A DNA stretch of 64,000 nucleotides from Blastocatellia bacterium (GCA_016713405.1 JADJPF010000015.1:1-64000); one strand, 5' to 3'. Positions 24,857 through 34,463 are shown, counted from the first letter of the stretch. Notes: generated by a model not told the origin, from the sequence alone. Program-made: numbers and translations.

Positions 24857-27550
24857 ATGAGTTGGTCAGTAGAAGGTAGCTATATCCCTAGAATAGAAAT
24901 TCCTAGTGAAAGAACTTGTGGTGTAGGTAGTATTTTTGCAGAAATAAACTCAAGACGTGTAATGTTGCCCTTAGCAGATGTAAAAATCAATGCACAAATA
25001 GCTAGCCAAGTTGCTTCTGTAGTGATGAAACAGACATTTGAAAATCCTTATCAAGAGCATTTAGAAGCTGTATATATTTTTCCCTTGCCAGGTGGGGCTG
25101 CTGTAAGCGATTTTGAAATGAGGATTGGATCTAAGATTGTAAAAGGTAAAGTTGAAGAACGCGCTGAGGCTCGCCGCCAATACCAAGAGGCAATTAACCA
25201 AGGCAAAAGAGCCGCTTTGATGGAAAAAGAAAGAGACGATGTTTTTACTCTACAATTAGGAAACTTGCCTCCTGGACAAGAAATTACAATTGCTATTACC
25301 TACTCTGAAAAATTAATATTTTTTGAGGATGGGACAACGGAAATTAGACTCCCATTAGTTGTTGCGCCTCGCTATATTCCAGGTCAATCTCTATATCGTG
25401 ACCCTGTTGGAGATGGTATTGAGCCAGACACAAATATTGTTACAGATGCTTCTAGGATTTCCCCTCCAAGGCTTGCAAAAAACTTTGATCCAAAAATTTC
25501 TTTATCTATTGAAACGCTAATTCTTTGGGACGATACAATAGATGGCGGAGAATTACGTAATCTTTGTTGTTCTCAACACGCTACACGAACTTCTGCTGGT
25601 AAAGAAGGTGTTAAAGTCTCGCTAGCACGTCAAGATGAAGCTTTAGACCGGGATTTTGTACTTCGTTGGACTCTTAGCAATGCAAAACTACGTACCTCAC
25701 TTTTAGTTTATCGAGACTCCTATAGTGAAGCTTATGGAATGCTCTCAATTATTCCGCCTTCAGAAGAAGGACGTTACAACCAAGCCCGAGATGTTGTTTT
25801 TATTGTTGACCGTTCTGGATCAATGCAAGGGATAAAAATGGCTTCTGCTGCTCGTGCTTGTGCCTTGCTGCTTAAAACCCTTGGCCCACAAGATCGATTT
25901 GCTATTCAATCTTTTAGTAATGGGGTGGAATGGCTTAATCCTAATTATAGTGCTTATGGTAGAGATAATTATTTTATTCCAGCCGATTATTATGGGCTTG
26001 AGCAAGGAGAACGTTATTTAAGGGGTATTAATGCTGCTGGAGGAACAGAAATTTATAAAGCTTTGGTTGAAGCAATGAAAATGCTTGAGCAAAGGCGCGA
26101 TAGCTATCGACGAGTACCAGTAATTGTTTTACTTACGGATGGTGAAGTAGGTAATGAATCTCAAGTCTTAAAAGAAGCACAACAGAGATTAGGCGTAACT
26201 AGACTTTTTACAATTGGAATTGATACAGCCGTCAATCAAGGATTTTTACAACATTTAGCTAATGTTGGTAGTGGAACAGCAACTTTTGTTACTCCTGGCT
26301 CGCAGTTAGAAGATGCTTTAGTCAATGTTGGGCGGGAAATTGGAAGTCCATTAGTTGTAAATTTAAGATTAGAAGATGTGGATAGCGGACTAGACATTTC
26401 AGCTATTGCACCAAGTAAAATACCTGATCTTTTTAATGGTCGTGCTAGTTCAGCATTCTTTGTTGCTAGAAATATTGGACGTATTAGAGTTAGGGGACAA
26501 TTTATTGCAGGCGGGGATTTTGACATAATTGTTAACCCTCAAGAAGTGTTTATGTCGGCTATTGCTCAACTTTGGGCTAAAGAACGAATTACAGATTTAG
26601 AAGATCGTTATAGAGTAGAACTATCATCACAGGAACGCTTAAAACGGGAAATTATCAGTCTTTCAACAAGGTTTAATATTTTAACAAGGTTTACTGCTTT
26701 TATTGCTGTAGATCATAGCGAAATAGTTAACCATCAAGGCTATCAACGTCATGTTGTTCAACCTGTGGAAATGCCTGCTGATTGGCAAGCTGCTCCAGCA
26801 TCAACTTCTTATGAACAGGCAAGTAAATCTAATTGCGCTACTAAATCAATTCGTACTCGTGGCGATTATTTAATGCAAGAAAGAGAAATAGCAGACACAG
26901 CTAAAAGAAAAGAGAGTATTGTTAGTAAGAGTTCTAACAGGCCAATGGCACCACAAGTGCCACAATCAGCACCTCCAAGACCTGCTGCGCCACCAGCACG
27001 ACCCATACCACCAGCAGAACCAATGCTTGATAGGAGACAAAGCAAATCTGAAAGTTTTGGACAAATAGAAGGTGTTGTACCTGCAAGCAAAAAAGTTGAT
27101 GTAGCTAAACCTCAACCCAGCATTGTTGAAAAGGCAATTGATGCTGTCAAAGGCTTGTTTAATACTGGTGTTTCTAACAGTCAACCAATTAACGCTTTAC
27201 CAACTAATGAACGAGAGTTAATAGAGCTTGCAATTAAAACTCTACAAGATACTTATAGCGATGTTATGAATGGATATGCTCCTTCACCAGAACGTTTAGA
27301 TCAAATTCGTAGCAGCATAATTAATTTAACTAACACGCTACTTAAGCAAAATCTACCAAAATTCTTTAGATTTTTTGAGGTAGAAGTTTATGACTTAGTT
27401 GGAGGTTTAAGAAGACAAACACCAAAACCAATTTTTGAGCAACATCAATATATTTTTCAACAAGTAGTTGTAGAAGTAAAAAATTATTTTGCCAGTCCGT
27501 CCCAACCTTCTAATCGTAAAGATGGCTCTTTTTGGGACTCTAACATCTAA
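24857..27550 (+). CDS. Cytosolic VIT-VWA domain protein
   Basis: The ATG at 24857 has GGAGGGT 6 nt upstream; an upstream TTG is rejected. The 897-aa protein has a VIT domain (about residues 30-160: PLADVKINAQIASQVAS, PYQEHLEAVYIFPLPGGAAV, ERAEARRQYQEA). A VWA domain follows (310-480) with a full MIDAS metal site: DRSGSM (Asp318, Ser320, Ser322), Thr397 in GGTEIY, Asp428 in LLTDGE. After an ITIH-like helical part come a Pro-rich linker (about 695-725) and an unassigned helical C-terminus. There is no signal peptide, LPxTG or membrane segment, so it is probably cytosolic. VIT and VWA also occur together in the vault partner PARP4 and in ITIH proteins. Unlike PARP4, no ADP-ribosyltransferase domain is present. 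VIT-VWA proteins are common in bacteria without vaults, so a link with the upstream gene is inference. Confidence 0.9.
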   Translation: MSWSVEGSYIPRIEIPSERTCGVGSIFAEINSRRVMLPLADVKINAQIASQVASVVMKQTFENPYQEHLEAVYIFPLPGGAAVSDFEMRIGSKIVKGKVEERAEARRQYQEAINQGKRAALMEKERDDVFTLQLGNLPPGQEITIAITYSEKLIFFEDGTTEIRLPLVVAPRYIPGQSLYRDPVGDGIEPDTNIVTDASRISPPRLAKNFDPKISLSIETLILWDDTIDGGELRNLCCSQHATRTSAGKEGVKVSLARQDEALDRDFVLRWTLSNAKLRTSLLVYRDSYSEAYGMLSIIPPSEEGRYNQARDVVFIVDRSGSMQGIKMASAARACALLLKTLGPQDRFAIQSFSNGVEWLNPNYSAYGRDNYFIPADYYGLEQGERYLRGINAAGGTEIYKALVEAMKMLEQRRDSYRRVPVIVLLTDGEVGNESQVLKEAQQRLGVTRLFTIGIDTAVNQGFLQHLANVGSGTATFVTPGSQLEDALVNVGREIGSPLVVNLRLEDVDSGLDISAIAPSKIPDLFNGRASSAFFVARNIGRIRVRGQFIAGGDFDIIVNPQEVFMSAIAQLWAKERITDLEDRYRVELSSQERLKREIISLSTRFNILTRFTAFIAVDHSEIVNHQGYQRHVVQPVEMPADWQAAPASTSYEQASKSNCATKSIRTRGDYLMQEREIADTAKRKESIVSKSSNRPMAPQVPQSAPPRPAAPPARPIPPAEPMLDRRQSKSESFGQIEGVVPASKKVDVAKPQPSIVEKAIDAVKGLFNTGVSNSQPINALPTNERELIELAIKTLQDTYSDVMNGYAPSPERLDQIRSSIINLTNTLLKQNLPKFFRFFEVEVYDLVGGLRRQTPKPIFEQHQYIFQQVVVEVKNYFASPSQPSNRKDGSFWDSNI

Positions 27551-27587
27551 GCAAAGTCTAATCTGGTTAAAGTAAATATCTTACCTT

Positions 27588-27621
27588 AAAAAGTAGCTGC
27601 TAAATTTGGTAGCTACTTTTT
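27588..27621 (+). terminator. Rho-independent terminator after VIT-VWA gene
   Basis: An 11-bp perfect stem (27588-27598 with 27611-27621) ends in a T-run. It separates the VIT-VWA gene from the hydrolase-kinase pair that follows. Confidence 0.85.
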
Positions 27622-27727
27622 AATTTTTAGCTCTAAGTTTTCCCTAGGCTATATTCAATTACGGCGAAGTTATAAGACAAACTAGATATTTTTTAATAAG
27701 ATAAAAAGAAATTCAGAAAAAAAAGTT

Positions 27728-28603
27728 ATGTTAGAAGTAAAATCACAAGTGCTTGGTCTTGCTACCAATATGGTAAGCCAGTTGGTTTACTACCGTAATG
27801 GTATGGAAAGACAAAAAAATATCGCCAAATTTATTAAAATTAAAGGCCATAGAATTTGGTATCAGGATATTGGGCAGGGTCAGCCTATTTTGTTTTTACA
27901 TGGGCTAGGGTCAAATTCTCTTAGCTGGTTGATGAGTGTTCCTATGTTTTGCCAACAATATAGAGTGATTGCTATTGATAATATTGGACATGGACGTTCT
28001 GATAAACCAGATTTAGATTATAAAATTACAGACTTTGTTAATTATGTTGAAGGTTTTTTGGATACGCTAAATCTTAAGGAAATTTATATAGTAGGTAATT
28101 CCTTGGGAGGTTGGATAGCAGCGCGGTTAGCAATAAAACGGCCTGAACTAATAAAACGGCTTGTTTTAGTTTGTAGTGCAGGCTTGCAACCTTGGCCGGA
28201 GCTTAGAGAAAAACTAGAAAAAGTTAAATTTGCCCCCCGTACAATTTCGGAAACTAGGTCAATGTTATCTCTTTGTTTTTATAATAAAGTACAATATGTT
28301 AATCAAGTTAGCGTAGTAATTAGCTATTTGCTACGGAATTTAGAATCTAACCATAAAACAGTAGAAAAGGTTTTAGCATCGGCTTTAGATCCTAATGAAT
28401 GGCTAGATGATAAATTAACTAAAATTAGAGCAGAGACTTTAGTTTTATGGGGTCAACACGATGAATTGATGCCAATAGAATTTGCTAGACAATTTGCAGA
28501 AAATATCCCTGGTGCCAAACTAGAAGTAATCCCCAATTGTGGGCATGTTCCACAAATTGAACGACCAAAAGAGTTTAACCAGTTATTAAAAATTTTTCTT
28601 TAA
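27728..28603 (+). CDS. Alpha/beta hydrolase
   Basis: The 291-aa protein has the alpha/beta hydrolase fold. The oxyanion segment is LFLHGLGSNSLSW, the nucleophile elbow GNSLGG, the acid LWGQHDELMP and the catalytic His NCGHVPQIE. It resembles esterases and MhpC-like C-C hydrolases; the substrate cannot be told. No signal peptide is obvious; the first 30 residues are a variable N-terminal extension, and the ribosome-binding site before the ATG at 27728 is poor, so an internal start is possible. The kinase gene begins 23 nt downstream, suggesting cotranscription. Confidence 0.85.
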   Translation: MLEVKSQVLGLATNMVSQLVYYRNGMERQKNIAKFIKIKGHRIWYQDIGQGQPILFLHGLGSNSLSWLMSVPMFCQQYRVIAIDNIGHGRSDKPDLDYKITDFVNYVEGFLDTLNLKEIYIVGNSLGGWIAARLAIKRPELIKRLVLVCSAGLQPWPELREKLEKVKFAPRTISETRSMLSLCFYNKVQYVNQVSVVISYLLRNLESNHKTVEKVLASALDPNEWLDDKLTKIRAETLVLWGQHDELMPIEFARQFAENIPGAKLEVIPNCGHVPQIERPKEFNQLLKIFL

Positions 28604-28626
28604 TTAATTTTTGCTAAGGATTTTTT

Positions 28627-31600
28627 ATGGGGCAAGCTAATAACGCTACTTTAGCTGCTGATACACTTATAGCTGATAAATATAGAGTTATTGAGCTTAT
28701 TGGTTATGGTGGTGTAGGAGAAGTCTACTTAGCGAAAGATGAAAAAATACAACGACTTGCAGCTATAAAATTGCTTTTTAAGGAACTTAATAACGATATT
28801 GATCATAAATCTCGATTTCTTCGAGAAGCTCGGACAATTTCCTCTCTAAATCATCCTAACATTATTACCGTCTATGAAATAGGTTTTTTTGATGATCAAT
28901 TATTTATTGCTACAGAATATGTTGAAGGTCAAACACTACGCCAAATTGTAGAGAAAAAAGGGAGTTTTAAGCTAAAAGATTTTTTTAGTATTGCAATCCA
29001 ATCAATCCAAGGCTTAATGATTGCCCATCAAAATGGTATTGTTCATCGAGACTTAAAATTAGAGAATTTTATTTTGCGCTCAGATGGATTAGTAAAAATT
29101 CTAGATTTTGGCCTAGCAAAAGTTTCTGACAATTGCTCAAATACGGTTTTAAGAAGCGGTGCAGGCTTTAAGACTGATGCAGGTGTGATTTTAGGAACGC
29201 CTAATTATATGTCTCCAGAACAAGCCAAGGGGGAAGATGTAGATATAAGATCAGATATATTTTCTTTAGGATCAGTATTTTATGAGTTGTTAACAGGTAA
29301 AGTTGCTTTTGATGGCAATAGCCTAGTGCAAACCTTAATGAATTTAGCTGTATCACAGCCTCCACCAATGCCAGCAACTGTTCCTAGTAAGCTTAAAGCA
29401 GTAATAATGAGAATGCTGCAAAAATCACCAGCAGCACGCTATCAAACAATAGAACAAGTTTTAACAGAATTAGCAAGTTTATATGATGAGCTTAATTTAG
29501 CTAATAATCTTACTAATTATGTAACAACAGCCAATAAAATACCTACAGGAGTTTATAAAAAAGTTGGTACTGCTGCTTTAACCCCAACTACACCACAATA
29601 TGATCAATTTGTTGGACGTATAGAAGAACTCCAACTAATACAAACTCAAATCTTACAAATGGGTCAACAATCAGCCCATCCAATAATAATTTTATCTAAT
29701 AGTGGTGCAGGCAAGACGTTTTTATTAAGTAAGTTACAGGAAATTATTAGTCAACAAGATCTATTAGTTACATTAGTTAATCTTTTTGATCAGGATAATT
29801 TTACTCAACCTTATCAATGGATTTTACCGATGCTTGCTAATTTACTAGGCTTTCGCTTTGAAGATTCTTTAATGGATAAAAGCGGAGCATTAGCACAACG
29901 TGTTAACGCTAGAATAAAAGCTCGTTATGGTTTAACTTTGCCAGCAGAAATATGGAGTCAGAATTTAGAAACAAAACATGAAAGTGAAAAATGGCCTGTT
30001 TTTGAAGTTATTAATCAAATCCTTCAAGCTCTAGTTAAAGATAAAAAACTTCTTATCCTATTTGATAACTTACATTTAGCTAATGAGTTAAGCCTAGAGT
30101 TGATAGGTTATACAATTAGAAATAACAGTAATAAAAAAATATTTTTAGTTGCTACTACGAATTTATCAGAAATAAATCGATCAGGTAGTTTTCTTGAAGA
30201 CTGGTTTTTTAGACAAAGTAAATATGTGAAGTTTGAAATTGTTGACTTAAAATCTTTTACTTTAGAAGAAACAAAAATTTATTTTGAAGCTTTATTTCGT
30301 CAGATAGAAATTTCCGAGCGAGAGCTAAACTATATTTATCAAATTACTAATGGTAATCCTTATTACTTAAGCGAAGTTGTTCGTTTATTGGTGCAGGAAG
30401 GAAAAATACATTTAGTTGGTAGTTGGTGGCATTGCGAAGCTTTAGAAAATATTGCATTACCTAACACTATTGGAACAGCTTTACTTTATAAAATAGAGAA
30501 ATGTGACGAAGAGTTAAAAGAGTTAATTACTAAAGTTTCCATACTAGGTAATAGTTTTAGCTTTGATTTGCTTACAGAATTTTTAGAATTTGAGCCAGAA
30601 AAGCTAGAACCGTTATTAGTAGAAGCAGAAAAAGAGCATTTTATTTATGAGCAACGAAGCTCAAAAATAGATGAATATTGTTTTCAAAGCTCTGCTCTTC
30701 AACAAGTTTTGTATGATTCTCTTAGTAAACGTCAAAGGAGAAAGCTACACTCACAAGCAGCCCTAGCGATAAAGAAGATATTTCAAAATAATTTAAGGCA
30801 AGTTTTAAGCACACTTACTTTTCATCATTATGCTGCAACGGAATGGCAAGAAACTTTTTATTTTGGACAACAAGCAATAATACAATCTTTTGAACAATCT
30901 GCTTGGGGTGAAGTTGTAAAACTTGGTCAATTGGTTGAAGAAGCAGCCACAATTTTACAAGAAAATCAAGAAATTAATTTGGCTGATTTAGCTTTACTAG
31001 TAGATATAAAAAATAAACATGCTAGCGCGTTAGTAAATTTAGGTAAATTAGAGCTAGCATTGACCATAGCTCAAAGCGCGCTTCAACTAGCAGAGAAATT
31101 ACAAGATAATAATCTTCTGGCTCAAAGCTATGGAAATCTTTCACATTTTGGTTGGTATCAAGGGCGTTTCAAAGATGTAATCATTTGGGCAGAAAAAGGG
31201 TTATCTATTGCTCAAATAGCACAAAATAAATTTTGGCAACAACAGCTAAACTTGCAAACAGGCCGGGCTAAATTGCGAGTTGCTCATTACAAAGAAGCTC
31301 TATTTAATTTAACAGAAGCTTGTCGGCTAGCTGAACAACTCCAAGAAGAAAAGCTACTTGCTCATGCTCAGGTTTTTCAAGGTCTTTGTTTACAGCTTTT
31401 AGGTGAGCGTCAAAAGGGTTTTGAATTAGTTGAGAAGGGCATGGCATTAGCTAACAAATTAGGGGATTCACTCTTTTTATGCCGAGCTTATTCTATGCTT
31501 TCGGTTATGTATTTTTATGAATACAATACAGATTCTCTTAAAGAAGTTCATAAAAAAGGAGTTGTTTTATCTCGTCAAATAGGTTGGAGGCTTGGAGAGG

Positions 31601-32172
31601 TTTACCAGCATGTTTATTTAGGAAATGCTTATCTTTTTGAAATTAGTTTTGATATAGATCAGGCATCAAACCTTTTACAACATGCTTTAGCTCTTGCTTT
31701 AGAAATAGGGGACAAAGCTACTACACTTGTGATTAAACGGGGAATAGCCAAAATAGCTGCTTTAGAAGGAGATTATCATTTAGCTACCAATCAATTAAAA
31801 CAATTTGTGGCAGTGCTAAAAAGTTTTGGTGAATTGCCAGAACAAATGTTAACCCTAGAAGTACTAGCTCAAATTCAAGAATCAGCCGGAGAAAATGCAG
31901 TTGCTTATGATACTTATAATAATGCCCTAGAAATAGCTCAAAATATTGGAGCTATACATCAGCAATGGAGTATTTTACTTGGTAAAGCTCGCTGTTTGTT
32001 TAAGTTAGAAAAATTAGAGGAAGCTTTAGAGACTTTAAAATTATCAGAAAAAATAGTGAAAATTTTGTTAGAAGGTTTTACTAATGACGAAGATTCAAAA
32101 TGCTTAACTAAAGCAACTCAAAGTGTGTATCAGCTTTTAAGGCAGATTCAACTTCAAAGCTCTACAAATTAA
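28627..32172 (+). CDS. Ser/Thr protein kinase fused to STAND-type ATPase and TPR repeats
   Basis: The 1181-aa cytosolic protein has three parts. Residues 18-285 are a PknB-type kinase: glycine loop IGYGGVGEVYLAK, Lys48 in AAIKLL, HRD at 140-142 (IVHRDLKLENF), DFG at 160-162, and the GTPNYMSPEQAKG activation segment. Residues about 325-640 are an AAA_16/STAND ATPase: FVGRIEELQLI and Walker A SNSGAGKT at 357-364. The remainder is a helical repeat array of TPR type. Such kinase-ATPase-TPR fusions act as signalling hubs. A ribosome-binding site AAGGA precedes the ATG. Its stop overlaps the convergent gene at 32169 by 4 nt. Confidence 0.9.
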   Translation: MGQANNATLAADTLIADKYRVIELIGYGGVGEVYLAKDEKIQRLAAIKLLFKELNNDIDHKSRFLREARTISSLNHPNIITVYEIGFFDDQLFIATEYVEGQTLRQIVEKKGSFKLKDFFSIAIQSIQGLMIAHQNGIVHRDLKLENFILRSDGLVKILDFGLAKVSDNCSNTVLRSGAGFKTDAGVILGTPNYMSPEQAKGEDVDIRSDIFSLGSVFYELLTGKVAFDGNSLVQTLMNLAVSQPPPMPATVPSKLKAVIMRMLQKSPAARYQTIEQVLTELASLYDELNLANNLTNYVTTANKIPTGVYKKVGTAALTPTTPQYDQFVGRIEELQLIQTQILQMGQQSAHPIIILSNSGAGKTFLLSKLQEIISQQDLLVTLVNLFDQDNFTQPYQWILPMLANLLGFRFEDSLMDKSGALAQRVNARIKARYGLTLPAEIWSQNLETKHESEKWPVFEVINQILQALVKDKKLLILFDNLHLANELSLELIGYTIRNNSNKKIFLVATTNLSEINRSGSFLEDWFFRQSKYVKFEIVDLKSFTLEETKIYFEALFRQIEISERELNYIYQITNGNPYYLSEVVRLLVQEGKIHLVGSWWHCEALENIALPNTIGTALLYKIEKCDEELKELITKVSILGNSFSFDLLTEFLEFEPEKLEPLLVEAEKEHFIYEQRSSKIDEYCFQSSALQQVLYDSLSKRQRRKLHSQAALAIKKIFQNNLRQVLSTLTFHHYAATEWQETFYFGQQAIIQSFEQSAWGEVVKLGQLVEEAATILQENQEINLADLALLVDIKNKHASALVNLGKLELALTIAQSALQLAEKLQDNNLLAQSYGNLSHFGWYQGRFKDVIIWAEKGLSIAQIAQNKFWQQQLNLQTGRAKLRVAHYKEALFNLTEACRLAEQLQEEKLLAHAQVFQGLCLQLLGERQKGFELVEKGMALANKLGDSLFLCRAYSMLSVMYFYEYNTDSLKEVHKKGVVLSRQIGWRLGEVYQHVYLGNAYLFEISFDIDQASNLLQHALALALEIGDKATTLVIKRGIAKIAALEGDYHLATNQLKQFVAVLKSFGELPEQMLTLEVLAQIQESAGENAVAYDTYNNALEIAQNIGAIHQQWSILLGKARCLFKLEKLEEALETLKLSEKIVKILLEGFTNDEDSKCLTKATQSVYQLLRQIQLQSSTN

Positions 32173-32621
32173 AATGTTTCTGAGAGAATAAACTGTACCA
32201 AACGATTAGTAGCGTCTAAAGCTGCTTGTGCAATTCCTCTGTGCATCATAGGTTCTTCACATTGACAAGCCCCTGTTAACTCATATTTACTGCGTCCATA
32301 TGCTAAATCAGCAATTACTACTAACAATGGTGTATCAAGAAATTGAGGATTTAGCTTAATTGCATTTCGTAGAGTAAACTCAACTGAGACAGGTAAGGCT
32401 TCTTGAACTGCTTTTAAGGTGGCTGTTGCAACAGTGGCTAGAGAGTCTTCATTTGCTTCAGCTAAGTGTTTAGCCGTAATACGTTGCCCTTTTAAGGATA
32501 ATACTACGGAAGCTTCTTTAGGTGTATTAGAATCACCTATTATTAGATTTACATCAATTAAAATTAAACGTGCCATTTTTTTAGTAGAATTATGGGGTTT
32601 GGATAACTGGTTTTGTGGCAT
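32169..32621 (-). CDS. Conserved-looking protein of unknown function
   Basis: The frame encodes 150 residues. The core from MARLILIDVNLIIGDS through VVLSLKGQRITAKHL and CQCEEPMMHRGIAQAALDATNR reads like a folded alpha/beta domain, not a shadow of another gene. No ribosome-binding site is evident before either ATG (32621 or the one at the MARLIL position), which lowers confidence in the start. I do not recognise a family. The last 4 nt overlap the stop of the kinase gene. Confidence 0.6.
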   Translation of the reverse strand: MPQNQLSKPHNSTKKMARLILIDVNLIIGDSNTPKEASVVLSLKGQRITAKHLAEANEDSLATVATATLKAVQEALPVSVEFTLRNAIKLNPQFLDTPLLVVIADLAYGRSKYELTGACQCEEPMMHRGIAQAALDATNRLVQFILSETF

Positions 32622-32815
32622 AACATTATATGTAGCAAAAAGAGTTTTGGCTAGCTAGCTTGGAAATTTATTGGATTTAACCAAATTAAAGAAATAAAGT
32701 TTTTGTTTAAATTTGAAGGTTAATTAAGATAAAAATACTTTTTGCCACTTTATAGAAGTTTGATAAGATCTAAAGGTACGTTAATAGTAAAAATCTTAGG
32801 GAGAAATCATTATAA

Positions 32816-33331
32816 ATGACTACAAATTATCCAAAACCTTCTGTTACAGTAGACACAATTATTTTTGCTTTACACCAACAAGATATAAAAATTTTGCTAA
32901 TAAAGCGTAAATATCCGCCTTTTGCTAATAAATGGGCAATTCCTGGAGGGTTTGTAGATGTAAATGAAGCTTTACCTTTAGCCGCAGCTAGAGAATTAGA
33001 GGAAGAAACAGGGCTAAAGGGTGTTGAATTAAAACAATTTTATAGTTTTGGTGATCCTGGACGTGATCCAAGAGGTCATACAGTAACTGTTGCCTATCAT
33101 ACTTTTTTAGCTGATCTTCCAACAGAAGTAACCGGAGCAGATGATGCAGATAAAGCAGAATGGTTTTCTATTAAATCTTTGCCGGAAATGGCTTTTGACC
33201 ATAAAGAAGTATTGGATTTAGCTATAAATGATTTGAAAAATAGAGTAGAAATAACTTTGAGGCTATCAGATTTTTTTAGTGGTGAGTTAAAAATATCTGA
33301 TTTGAGAAGCATTAATGGAATATTTAAATAG
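32816..33331 (+). CDS. Nudix hydrolase, ADP-ribose pyrophosphatase-like
   Basis: The 171-aa protein carries a complete Nudix box at residues 45-67 (G-x5-E-x7-RELEEETGL), after PPFANKWAIPGGFVD. It ends with a helical tail (ITLRLSDFFSGELK). The family cleaves nucleoside diphosphates linked to another moiety, and the FANKWAIPGGFVDVNE context is common in NrtR/ADP-ribose-type members, though the DNA-binding part of NrtR is not present. A GGGAG site is about 12 nt upstream. It is followed by a terminator. Confidence 0.88.
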   Translation: MTTNYPKPSVTVDTIIFALHQQDIKILLIKRKYPPFANKWAIPGGFVDVNEALPLAAARELEEETGLKGVELKQFYSFGDPGRDPRGHTVTVAYHTFLADLPTEVTGADDADKAEWFSIKSLPEMAFDHKEVLDLAINDLKNRVEITLRLSDFFSGELKISDLRSINGIFK

Positions 33332-33344
33332 ATAAAATTTTATT

Positions 33345-33374
33345 AAAATAGCCTCTTCCAAAAGAGGCTATTTT
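33345..33374. terminator. Bidirectional hairpin terminator
   Basis: A 13-bp perfect stem (33345-33357 with 33362-33374) flanked by A and T runs lies between two convergent genes. Confidence 0.85.
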
Positions 33375-33380
33375 AAGGTT

Positions 33381-34463
33381 TTAACGAGCGAAGACCAAAC
33401 TAAGTAATCTTTGCCAAAAACTTTTCTTTTGCTCAGGAGGAGGTGGAGGAGGTTTTTCTTGTTTTGGCTCTTCTTTAATAGGAATTTGCTTAATTTCTGG
33501 AACTTCTGCTGGAGCATTAGACAAAGCTTCTTCCAATTCCTGGGCTAAAACAGCAGCAGATTGTTGTCGATCTTTAGCTTGCTTAGATAAGGATCGCAAA
33601 ACAGATTGTTCTAATCTAATAGGGATTTCCGGCTTTATTTCACGAGGAGGTTTAGGTTTTGCCTGAATATGTTGCATTAGCAACATTGCTGAGGTTTTAC
33701 CAGTAAAAGGAACATTACCAGTAAGCATTTGATAGAGTATTATCCCCATACTATAAATATCAGAACGGTTATCCAATTCTAGACCTTGAGCTTGTTCAGG
33801 TGAAATATACTGAGGTGTCCCTACCACAACACCAGCACTAGTAAGATTAGGGTCTTTGCCACTTTCTTTCATTTTAGCAATAGAAAAATCTATTACTTTT
33901 ACTTTTTCTGTGTCTTTACCATAATCAAGGATCAAAATATTATCGGGTTTAAGGTCTCTATGGATAATAGATTTTTGGTGAGCAACATCAACTGCTAAAC
34001 AAACTTGGCGCATTATTTTTACTGCGCGGCTGCTTTCAATAGTAGTTTCTCTTTTTAAGACTTCTTGTAAGCTTATACCATTAATTAACTCCATAACTAG
34101 GTACAAGACATTATCTGATGTTACGCCAAAGTCCATTATAGAAATAGCATTTGGATGATTAACTGTGCGGGCAGAACGGGCTTCACGTCGAAAACGTTCT
34201 ACAGCAGTGCTATCAGTAACTAAATGTGGATGGAGAATTTTGACTGCTACGGGCAGTCCCATATGTAGATGTTTGGCTTCATAAACATTACCCATACCAC
34301 CTTTACCAATTAATCTTTCAACTTGGTATTTGGCATCTAAAACCAAACCAACAAACTTATCTGGAGATTCTTCATCATCAACTAACCTTTTGCCATCATT
34401 TGGACAAAAGACCGCTGTTTCTGCAAAAAGCTGACTGCAGGCTGGGCATTTTTTCTTGGCCAT
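33381..34463 (-). CDS. Zinc-ribbon Ser/Thr protein kinase with DFS motif
   Basis: The 360-aa product begins with a CxxC-x10-CPxDG segment (MAKKKCPACSQLFAETAVFC). A PknB-type kinase domain follows from about residue 35: IGKGGMGNVYEAK, VAVKIL, IIHRDLKPDNILIL and GTPQYISPEQAQG. The usual DFG motif reads DFS (IDFSIAKM), which keeps the metal-binding Asp but changes the glycine. A Pro-rich tail (PPPPPPEQKK) ends the protein; no membrane segment is seen. The gene is preceded by a terminator-like hairpin 3' of the neighbouring transcription unit. Kinase activity is likely but the DFS change may slow it. Confidence 0.9.
   Translation of the reverse strand: MAKKKCPACSQLFAETAVFCPNDGKRLVDDEESPDKFVGLVLDAKYQVERLIGKGGMGNVYEAKHLHMGLPVAVKILHPHLVTDSTAVERFRREARSARTVNHPNAISIMDFGVTSDNVLYLVMELINGISLQEVLKRETTIESSRAVKIMRQVCLAVDVAHQKSIIHRDLKPDNILILDYGKDTEKVKVIDFSIAKMKESGKDPNLTSAGVVVGTPQYISPEQAQGLELDNRSDIYSMGIILYQMLTGNVPFTGKTSAMLLMQHIQAKPKPPREIKPEIPIRLEQSVLRSLSKQAKDRQQSAAVLAQELEEALSNAPAEVPEIKQIPIKEEPKQEKPPPPPPEQKKSFWQRLLSLVFAR

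Noticed and set aside
24857..27550. VIT-VWA protein as a sortase-anchored surface protein
   Set aside because: No signal peptide, LPxTG-like motif or C-terminal membrane anchor is present.
32816..33331. Nudix hydrolase as an ADP-ribose partner of the vault locus
   Set aside because: No ADP-ribosyltransferase domain exists in the region, and the Nudix gene is more than 5 kb away in a separate unit; adjacency alone is not support.
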